DNA of 20,802 nucleotides, from positions 1 to 20,802 of the forward strand of contig JBHLKN010000029.1 in NCBI GenBank assembly GCA_048886645.1, written 5' to 3'. The translations under genes and the position numbers were made by a program. This document shows positions 15,242 through 20,802 of the stretch, in pieces; position 1 is the stretch's first letter; every line of letters begins with the position of its first letter. The stretch is from Wukongarchaeum sp048886645. Its GTDB lineage: Archaea; Asgardarchaeota; Wukongarchaeia; Wukongarchaeales; Wukongarchaeaceae. Under the pieces are notes generated by a model. It saw nothing but the letters and a program-made list of their open reading frames with translations, ran no database searches and had not been told where the DNA came from.

Positions 15242-17476
15242 ATGTGGTTGCTAATGGTGAAATTAAAAGATCCAGAAGAACTAAGAGATATGTTTGCTAA
15301 TACCGCGATGGAAAATAGGAGAATTTTCTCTATCGTAGCTCATGTACATCATGGAAAAACCTCAATAACAGATTATTTGCTGAGCAAAGCAGGGTTAATG
15401 GCGGATACAGAAGCAGGAAGGAAACTATTAACAAACTGGGATGCTATCGAAAAGGAACGAAAGTTAACAATTTTTGGTAGTGTAATAAATTTAGGATTTG
15501 AGTATGATGGAACTAACTACCTACTCGAGGTAAATGATACGCCAGGACATATTAGTTGGACTGGTGAAGTTTCAAGAGCTTTGCGTTGTTCTGATGGAGT
15601 TGTTCTTGTAGTTTGTGCAGTGGAGGGAATCTTAACACAAACAGAAACCAATATTAGACTCTCCGTTGGTGCAGAAGGGTGTAAACCAGTTTTGTTCATC
15701 AATAAAGCGGATAGGCTTATTTCCGAGCTTAGATTATCGCCTAAAACGGCTTATGAACGTTTAGATACTATAATTAGAGGGATAAATGATTATATACGCA
15801 GAGTAGCCCCACCCCAGTTTGCCGAAGAATGGACTTGTAGTTTTAAAGAAGGGAAAGTAGCTGTTGGCAGTGCGAAAGACGGATGGGCTTTTACCTATCC
15901 TGTTTTACAACGTAAAAATATTACCCCAGAAGTAGTTTTCACGAAGTATCAAGAGGGAGATAAGGAGTGGTTACGTACAAACTTACCGCTTCATGAAGCA
16001 ATGTTGGAGATGGTTATTAATCATTTGCCTGATCCTGAAACAGGACAGAAGAATAAAATTCCATCTATTTGGAGAGGAGATCTTGATTCAGAAGTCGGAA
16101 AAGCCTTGCTTGATACTGACCCAAGCGGGGATCTTTTAGGGGTTATTGCAAAAGTTGTAATGGATCCTAAAAGATTGAGGGCTTTTCTTGTAGGCAGAGT
16201 TTTTAGTGGAACATTAAAAGTAGGACAAGAAGTTCATCTGCTTACGAGAAAAAGCGTTCAAAGGGTAAAAAGAGTTGGAGTTCAGGAAGTAACAGATATT
16301 CTTGATATGCCAGAAATTAAAGCTGGGAACATGTTTAGTATATATGGCTTTATTTGCCCTGCAGGAGAATCGTTTTCAGACGCAAACATGGAACTAACAC
16401 CTTTTGAGCAGATTAAGTACGCGGTGGAGCCTGTTGTTTCACGCACAATTGAAGCAGCTAATCCGCAAGACATAGCAAAATTAGATGAAATAGTTAAAAT
16501 GTGGACCTTGGCAGATCCTACATTAATGTTCACTTTCGATAAAGAGACCAAGAAAACGATTATTAGCGGCATAGACCCCTTACAATTAGAAGTATTAGCT
16601 AGAAGAATAAACGATCATGTACCCATAAATATGAGCGAACCTGTAGTCGTTTTCAGAGAAAAAGTTGAACAAATAGGCCAAGAATTTCACACAAAGAGTT
16701 CTAATGGGCATAATAAGATTAAGGGTTATGTAGAACCCCTTGATGAAGAGACCATTGAACTAATTAAGACAGGAAAAGTTACTGCAGATCAACCAGAAAA
16801 AGAACGAGCAAGGATTCTTAAAGACGAAGCAGGTTGGAACATGAAAGAAGCAAGAAACATTTGGGATATATACAAAAACAACGTAATAGTCAATATGACT
16901 GCTGGGGTTCAGAGATTAGACCGGCTAAAACAAGCAATAATAAACGTGATTAATGATTTTGTTGAAGGAGGACCTCTTGCAAGAGAACCTGTAATGGGTC
17001 TGAAAGTTGTAATTACAGATTGTTTTGTTCATGAAGATCCGGCGCACACAGGATATAGTGAAGTATTTACTATGACTAGTTCAGCGTTGAACATGAGTTT
17101 CCTCACAGCAGAACCTCGCTTATATGAGCCCGTAATTAGAGTTGACATGCGTTTACCTCTCCACATGATGGGAGAAGCTACAAAGCTTATTTCAGGACAT
17201 AGAGGACAAGTAGTTGACGTAAGACAGCTTGAAAAAGAAGGTGAAGCGATAGTTACAGGGCTAATACCAACAATAGAAACAATGGATCTTGCAGACGAGT
17301 TAAGGAACGCTACAGAAGGCAGAGGGGTTCTTGGATACGAATTTGACAGTTTTAAACCAGTACCAAGCGCATTAGCAGAGGAATACATAAAAGAGATTAG
17401 GCAAAGGAAAAAGCTCCCAGCAGCAATACCTAAGCCAGAAAACTGGAAGCGGTTTATTTACGCGAGAACCAGATGA
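15242..17476 (+). CDS. Elongation factor EF-2 (paralogue retaining the diphthamide-position histidine, altered switch regions)
   Basis: Translocation GTPase of 744 residues, full length with all five domains and the usual EF-2 C-terminus (YIKEIRQRKKLP). G4 NKAD (154-157) and the GSA of G5 are intact, and domain IV keeps HEDPAH with His602 at the diphthamide position, though the following residues are TGYSE where most archaea have RGPAQ. The GTPase front end is unusual: G1 is AHVHHGKTS (33-41) instead of AHVDHGKTT, switch I reads ERKLTIFGS instead of ERGITIxAA, and G3 reads DTPGHISW (99-106) instead of DTPGHVDF. The Mg-binding Thr and catalytic His are kept, so GTP hydrolysis is plausible. The ATG at 15242 is used here; an ATG at 15254 (MVKLKDPEEL) is equally possible. 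Confidence 0.93.
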   Translation: MWLLMVKLKDPEELRDMFANTAMENRRIFSIVAHVHHGKTSITDYLLSKAGLMADTEAGRKLLTNWDAIEKERKLTIFGSVINLGFEYDGTNYLLEVNDTPGHISWTGEVSRALRCSDGVVLVVCAVEGILTQTETNIRLSVGAEGCKPVLFINKADRLISELRLSPKTAYERLDTIIRGINDYIRRVAPPQFAEEWTCSFKEGKVAVGSAKDGWAFTYPVLQRKNITPEVVFTKYQEGDKEWLRTNLPLHEAMLEMVINHLPDPETGQKNKIPSIWRGDLDSEVGKALLDTDPSGDLLGVIAKVVMDPKRLRAFLVGRVFSGTLKVGQEVHLLTRKSVQRVKRVGVQEVTDILDMPEIKAGNMFSIYGFICPAGESFSDANMELTPFEQIKYAVEPVVSRTIEAANPQDIAKLDEIVKMWTLADPTLMFTFDKETKKTIISGIDPLQLEVLARRINDHVPINMSEPVVVFREKVEQIGQEFHTKSSNGHNKIKGYVEPLDEETIELIKTGKVTADQPEKERARILKDEAGWNMKEARNIWDIYKNNVIVNMTAGVQRLDRLKQAIINVINDFVEGGPLAREPVMGLKVVITDCFVHEDPAHTGYSEVFTMTSSALNMSFLTAEPRLYEPVIRVDMRLPLHMMGEATKLISGHRGQVVDVRQLEKEGEAIVTGLIPTIETMDLADELRNATEGRGVLGYEFDSFKPVPSALAEEYIKEIRQRKKLPAAIPKPENWKRFIYARTR

Positions 17477-17510
17477 GGGTTTTTCCCTCCTTCCTTTGGT
17501 TTTTCTTTTT
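17475..17510 (+). terminator. Terminator of the EF-2 gene
   Basis: GAGGG-TTTTT-CCCTC forms a perfect 5-bp stem with a 5-base loop that overlaps the stop codon, and is followed by a T-rich stretch (17491-17510). The convergent TFS gene ends at 17562. Confidence 0.45.
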
Positions 17511-17561
17511 ATAACTCTGGATACTCTTAGAAGTTTTTATATGAAACAAAAATTGTCAGGT

Positions 17562-17888
17562 TTACCACGTTTCTCGCCAAGTTTTCCCGCATTTTTTGCA
17601 GCGGTAAAAGCGTGTGGGAGGTTCATCGATATTTCTTGTTTGTTCCATCCAATAGTATGCTTCCATAGAGTCGCATGAAGGGCATTTTATTTTTGTGAAC
17701 GAGAATGAAGTTGATTTGGAAGGATCTTGTATAACAATTGTTTCAGATTTTTCAATTTTACTTGAGATTGTATATCCTCCTGAAGACTCCTTAGATATAG
17801 TTTTTCCGCATTTTCCGCATACGAGGAGAATATTACCGTTTTCATCTTTTTTCGGCATCATTAAAGCGCCGCATTCGCAAAATTCCAA
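17562..17888 (-). CDS. tfs: Transcription factor S (TFS, TFIIS/RPB9-like)
   Basis: TFS rescues backtracked archaeal RNA polymerase by stimulating transcript cleavage. The 108-residue protein has an N-terminal zinc ribbon (Cys4, Cys6, Cys24, Cys27) and a C-terminal TFIIS-type ribbon (Cys69, Cys72, Cys97, Cys100). Between the C-terminal pairs is the conserved EAYYWMEQTRNIDEPPTRFY, whose Asp88-Glu89 acidic pair is essential for cleavage activity in the family. The start is a TTG (17886-17888) with AGGAGG at 17897-17902. One oddity: the first N-terminal pair is Cys-Glu-Cys (FCECG) rather than the usual Cys-x2-Cys. It is convergent with EF-2 and downstream of the asparagine-synthetase-like gene on the same strand. 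Confidence 0.95.
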   Translation of the reverse strand: MEFCECGALMMPKKDENGNILLVCGKCGKTISKESSGGYTISSKIEKSETIVIQDPSKSTSFSFTKIKCPSCDSMEAYYWMEQTRNIDEPPTRFYRCKKCGKTWRETW

Positions 17889-17896
17889 TAATGTTT

Positions 17897-17902
17897 CCTC
17901 CT
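17897..17902 (-). promoter_or_regulatory. Shine-Dalgarno sequence of tfs
   Basis: AGGAGG on the minus strand, 8 bases upstream of the TTG start. It fixes the start at a position that also gives the expected MEFC family N-terminus. Confidence 0.65.
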
Positions 17903-17971
17903 AAGGATTTTATTTATGAAATTTTAGGGTTTAAGTAAGTGAAGTTCTTGGGCGATTTAACTTTAATGGAA

Positions 17972-19510
17972 TTATGTATTAACTAGTTTGGAGTTTGAGG
18001 GAATATTTAATGTATTGGCTATTTTTATTAGGAAGGGGACTATTTTGTCTGTTTTACAATTTTTTTTGGCTATTTTTTTTAGTATTTTATTTATTCCAGA
18101 GCCATATTGGATGGCTTTTTTTGGCCTTTTTATGATTTCTGGGGGTAGATTTAGAACACGGGCTGTTTCTCTTAATATGTATTTTCGTTCGTTATTTTTT
18201 ATTTTTAGTTCTGGAGAAATGTTCATGGAGTAGGATATTAACTCGGGCTCGAGAAAGGGATAGATGGGGGAGATGGTGTGGGCCATGGTTGCCATATCCC
18301 CTGTTTGAAGGCTTGAATTCCAAAGATTTTTAGTGTCTTTTTCTAAAGCTTTTTTGAGAGCGATTATTCCTTTATTTTGTAGGGGTTTTTGGTATTTTTT
18401 ATAGCCTGCAAAAAGTTCATCAGCACCTTGTCCTAAAATCATGTGATTAAATCCTGCTTTTTTGGCTTCTCTTGCCAAAAAAAAGAGAGGGATAGCGATG
18501 CTTACTTTGAGTGGATTTATTTCTTCTATTGACCAGATTATTTCTGGAATTTTTGATTCTACTTCTTCGAAAGTTAAATTATAAAGATTTAAGGGAAGAT
18601 TTAGTTTTTCTGCAGCATTTTTCGCGTTTTTTTCGTCTGGATGATTCTTTACAGATACGCAAAAAAGTTCCACATTTATATTGACTATTTGGAGGGTTTT
18701 TGCAATTATTGAGCTGTCTAGCCCTCCTGAAAAGCAAAGAGCTGCCTTTTTTCCATCTTTTGTTATTTTTTTTACAGATGATAAGAGTTTGGAAGAAAGG
18801 ATATTAGCGATATTTTTAATGGGTTTTTTAATCGTTGGACCTTGGAGGTTTAATGCTGAAAATTTTAATTTTTTAAAGACATGTCTTGAAAGAATATATA
18901 AAAAGCCAGGCAATACAGGTTTTACATATTTCAAGCCAATTTTCCATAAAGCTTTTCTTTCAGAGGCAAAGGAAATTATTTGATCGTTTTTCCCTATAAA
19001 TAAAGGTTTTATGCCTACGGGATCCCTTCCAATAACTATTATGTCATTTTCGCGATCGTATATTAGGAGTGAAAAATAACCAGTTATACTATTAAAAACG
19101 TTATATAAATTCTCTTTTAGGGATGCTTGCTTAAATTTTTTCGATTCGAAAAGATGAGCAACTATTTCGCCATCATTTTCAGTTCTAAAGGTATGAAAAT
19201 TTTGTAGGCTAGTTTTAAGTTGGTTGGAGTTGTATAGTTCTCCGTTTAAGGCTACGACGATTTTTTCCTCGCACCCGGTTAAGGGTTGGGAATATGTTAC
19301 ACCTTTTAGGTCGATAAAATCCCCTGCTATTACGCCAATATGACCTTTAATTGATTCAAAATTTTCGGGGTCTATTGACTCTTTTTCTTCATGTTTTGCG
19401 TATATTTTATGTTTACTTAAAGTACGATGACGGAGAGTTTTTCCTATTTGCGCAAGATAGTAGCCAATATTCGATGTATTTTTTTGAATTATACCGCCAA
19501 TATAAGACAT
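17972..19510 (-). CDS. Asparagine-synthetase-like protein with a degenerate glutaminase domain
   Basis: Two-domain architecture of class II amidotransferase/asparagine synthetase, 512 residues. The N-terminal domain keeps the fold signatures (ALNGELYN 87-94, TENDGE 110-115, GRDPVGIKPLF 161-171). It lacks the nucleophile: the protein begins MSYIGGI where glutaminases have MCGIxGI. The HRGPD motif is HRTLS, and the substrate-binding Arg of the LGHxRLSIxDL strand is also missing. The C-terminal domain has the PPi loop CFSGGLDSS (259-267) and GQGADELFAGY (360-370), with Gln361 replacing the Glu of the usual GEGxDE. The start ATG at 19510 has AAAGGATGAT just upstream, so the missing Cys is not a start-choice artefact. 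It could be an ammonia-dependent ligase acting on another substrate. It is divergent from dcd across about 240 bases. Confidence 0.82.
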   Translation of the reverse strand: MSYIGGIIQKNTSNIGYYLAQIGKTLRHRTLSKHKIYAKHEEKESIDPENFESIKGHIGVIAGDFIDLKGVTYSQPLTGCEEKIVVALNGELYNSNQLKTSLQNFHTFRTENDGEIVAHLFESKKFKQASLKENLYNVFNSITGYFSLLIYDRENDIIVIGRDPVGIKPLFIGKNDQIISFASERKALWKIGLKYVKPVLPGFLYILSRHVFKKLKFSALNLQGPTIKKPIKNIANILSSKLLSSVKKITKDGKKAALCFSGGLDSSIIAKTLQIVNINVELFCVSVKNHPDEKNAKNAAEKLNLPLNLYNLTFEEVESKIPEIIWSIEEINPLKVSIAIPLFFLAREAKKAGFNHMILGQGADELFAGYKKYQKPLQNKGIIALKKALEKDTKNLWNSSLQTGDMATMAHTISPIYPFLEPELISYSMNISPELKIKNNERKYILRETARVLNLPPEIIKRPKKAIQYGSGINKILKKIAKKNCKTDKIVPFLIKIANTLNIPSNSKLVNT

Positions 19511-19620
19511 TTTATCATCCTTTAAATTCTATTTACAAGCAATGATTTTTTATTTCACACAAGGAAAAAATAAGAAGTTGCTATAACCTTAAATTTTATT
19601 GATAATTTTTTAATTTAAAA

Positions 19621-19641
19621 ATAATAGATAATAGATAATAG
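19621..19641 (+). repeat. Short tandem repeat, 3 x ATAATAG
   Basis: Three perfect copies of a 7-base unit in the intergenic region between the asparagine-synthetase-like gene and dcd. It is probably a simple-sequence repeat; no function is apparent. Confidence 0.6.
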
Positions 19642-19725
19642 ATGTGAGATAGGGGTAGGTTGTAGGTAAGTTTTTAATTATTTATTTAGGAGTTTTTGTG
19701 ATAATAAAGTAATATAATTTTATTA

Positions 19726-19733
19726 TTTATAAA
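19726..19733 (+). promoter_or_regulatory. TATA box of dcd
   Basis: TTTATAAA, a full match to the archaeal consensus. Transcription would begin about 26 bases past its centre, near 19755, almost on top of the TTG start codons at 19750 and 19756, which suggests a leaderless or near-leaderless mRNA. Confidence 0.55.
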
Positions 19734-19755
19734 GATATATTAGAAGTGATTGGCT

Positions 19756-20331
19756 TTGTGTATATTATCTGATGTTGATATTTTAAGAGAGTTGAAAACA
19801 GGAAACTTAGTTATAAGGCCTATAGATTTAGAAAAACAGATAGGGCCGTGTTCAGTTGATTTAAAGATGGGGAATGAGGCTTTAGTTTTAGACAGAAAAA
19901 AAATGGTTTTAAATAATAGGGCTCTTTTCAAAATGGAGGACGATATAGAGCCTTATATGGAAAGGATAGTTTTGGAGAATTCTTTAGTAATACAACCAGG
20001 GGAAAACGTGCTTATAACGAACATGGAGTGGATAGAGATACCGAACAATATGAGGGGAAGAATCGATGGCAGATCTTCATTAGCTAGAAGGTTTTTAGAA
20101 GTTCATTCTACAGGAGGCTTCATTGACTCTGGATTCAGTGGAAAAATTACGCTCGAAGTTACAAATAAACTTAATATTCCGCAGGAGCTTAAAGTAGGAG
20201 AAAGAGTTTGTCAATTAGAGTTATCGTATTTAGCACATCCTTGTGAAAAGCCTTATAGTGGAAAGTATAAAGATCAAAAAAGTGTTACACCAAGCAAATT
20301 ACACCTTGACTTTCCTAAAAAAGTTTTATAA
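19756..20331 (+). CDS. dcd: dCTP deaminase (Dcd/Dut family)
   Basis: Deaminates dCTP to dUTP for thymidylate synthesis; some archaeal members also hydrolyse dUTP to dUMP. The recommended TTG start at 19756 gives 191 residues beginning MCILSDVDILRELKTG, matching the family (xILSDxDI); a TTG two codons earlier is also possible. Motifs are IGPCSVDLKMG (family: xxSxDLRLG), the GRIDGRSSLARRFLEVHSTG core with the catalytic-site Arg-Ser-Ser, FIDSGFSGKITLEVTN containing the catalytic-type Glu, and a C-terminal GKYKDQKSVTPSKLH tail that closes over the nucleotide in this family. Whether it is monofunctional or bifunctional cannot be told by eye. rpl10e follows 70 bases downstream with its own promoter. 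Confidence 0.93.
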   Translation: MCILSDVDILRELKTGNLVIRPIDLEKQIGPCSVDLKMGNEALVLDRKKMVLNNRALFKMEDDIEPYMERIVLENSLVIQPGENVLITNMEWIEIPNNMRGRIDGRSSLARRFLEVHSTGGFIDSGFSGKITLEVTNKLNIPQELKVGERVCQLELSYLAHPCEKPYSGKYKDQKSVTPSKLHLDFPKKVL

Positions 20332-20349
20332 ATTAAGTAATCTTTAAAG

Positions 20350-20357
20350 TTTAAATA
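20350..20357 (+). promoter_or_regulatory. TATA box of rpl10e
   Basis: TTTAAATA, a match to TTTAWAWR, 45 bases upstream of the rpl10e ATG. This leaves a leader of roughly 20 bases holding the GGTGAT Shine-Dalgarno sequence at 20391-20396. Confidence 0.55.
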
Positions 20358-20401
20358 CCTGAAAATTTTAAAAATATGTAACGTTTTTTTGGTGATAAGA
20401 T

Positions 20402-20802
20402 ATGCCTAAGAGACCTGGCCGCTGTTACAGGGGTACTAAGCCACACCCGTACACTAGAAGAGAATATATGCGAGGGGTTCCTGATCCCAAAATAAGGATC
20501 TTTCAGATGGGAACAGTTAAAGGCGATTTTCCTGTAGAAGTTGCATTAAAAATCAAAGAATCGTGTAATATTCAGCATATAGCCCTTGAATCTGCAAGAA
20601 TTGCTGCTAACAGATATCTCCAAAACAATGTAGGGAGAAGCGAGTATTTCTTAAAGATAAAAGTTTATCCACATCATGTTCTCAGAGAGAACAAGATGAT
20701 GGCAGTTGCAGGAGCAGATAGATTACAGGAAGGAATGAGACACGCTTTTGGTAAGCCTATAGGAACAGCAGCAAGGGTAATAGAAGGACAATCAGTCATT
20801 AT
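20402..20802 (+). CDS. rpl10e: 50S ribosomal protein L10e (uL16), 3' truncated by window end
   Basis: Archaeal/eukaryotic large-subunit protein uL16 (L10e), located near the A-site/P-site tRNAs and the peptidyl-transferase centre. The visible 133 codons begin MPKRPGRCYRGTKPHPYTRREYMRG in the window's reading and continue with FQMGTVKGDFPVEVAL, ALESARIAANRYLQNN and FLKIKVYPHHVLRENKMM. They then reach the AGADRLQEGMRHAFGKP loop, which is the segment that contacts tRNA in this family. About 35-45 C-terminal residues lie beyond the window. GGTGAT sits 5 bases upstream of the ATG, a strong archaeal ribosome-binding site. The identification is secure. Confidence 0.96.
   Translation, partial: MPKRPGRCYRGTKPHPYTRREYMRGVPDPKIRIFQMGTVKGDFPVEVALKIKESCNIQHIALESARIAANRYLQNNVGRSEYFLKIKVYPHHVLRENKMMAVAGADRLQEGMRHAFGKPIGTAARVIEGQSVI

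Noticed and set aside
17029..17388. 119-codon minus-strand open frame within EF-2
   Set aside because: Antisense to strongly conserved domains IV-V of EF-2; the composition is shadow-like.
19616..19645. Tandem ATAATAG copies as a CRISPR or iteron array
   Set aside because: The units are only 7 bases with no spacers and only three copies; this is simple-sequence DNA.

Overview
This is an AT-rich archaeal chromosome segment. The genes for ribosomal proteins S10 and L10e, EF-1alpha, two EF-2 proteins, Orc1/Cdc6, the RFC small subunit, TFS, RtcB and archease are all of archaeal type. Several starts are preceded by Shine-Dalgarno sequences (AGGAGG, GGTGAT) and several genes by TTTAWAWR-type TATA boxes. 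EF-1alpha carries the longer 'eocyte-type' insertion (GEFEAGIGKGGQT), which points to the TACK/Asgard/Korarchaeota side of the archaea rather than to Euryarchaeota. I cannot place it more finely from the sequence.

Layout. Positions 1-137 hold the tail of an unidentified gene. Positions 166-1908 (minus strand) hold tuf then rps10. Positions 2191-4182 hold archease and the RNA ligase it activates, RtcB, followed by the RFC small subunit (4266-5237). Positions 5229-8459 are a molybdenum/tungsten-cofactor block: moaC on the minus strand, then a tight moaB-moeA-mobB operon on the plus strand, with MobB carrying a C-terminal Fe-S-type cysteine motif. A small winged-helix regulator follows (8491-8784). 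Positions 8862-9088 contain a miniature IS200/IS605-type element: the two ends of a tnpB gene joined by a large internal deletion, with an omegaRNA-like run of hairpins still present. Then come orc1/cdc6 and enolase (both minus strand).

The most striking region is 11972-17476, where two EF-2-family GTPases flank an unrecognised 83-residue ORF. The minus-strand copy has a textbook GTPase domain, but a 179-residue mini-intein interrupts its P-loop and the diphthamide histidine is replaced by Gln. The plus-strand copy keeps the histidine but has altered G1, switch I and switch II sequences. Paired EF-2 genes of this kind have been described in archaea that have lost diphthamide synthesis (some Asgard, Korarchaeota, Geoarchaea), so this genome is predicted to lack dph genes.

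The right-hand part holds TFS (minus), an asparagine-synthetase-like protein whose glutaminase nucleophile and GEGxDE glutamate are both replaced (minus), a dCTP deaminase (plus), and the 5' part of rpl10e running off the window. Overall the window is mainly information processing (translation, RNA repair, replication, transcription fidelity), with one cofactor operon and one transposon relic.
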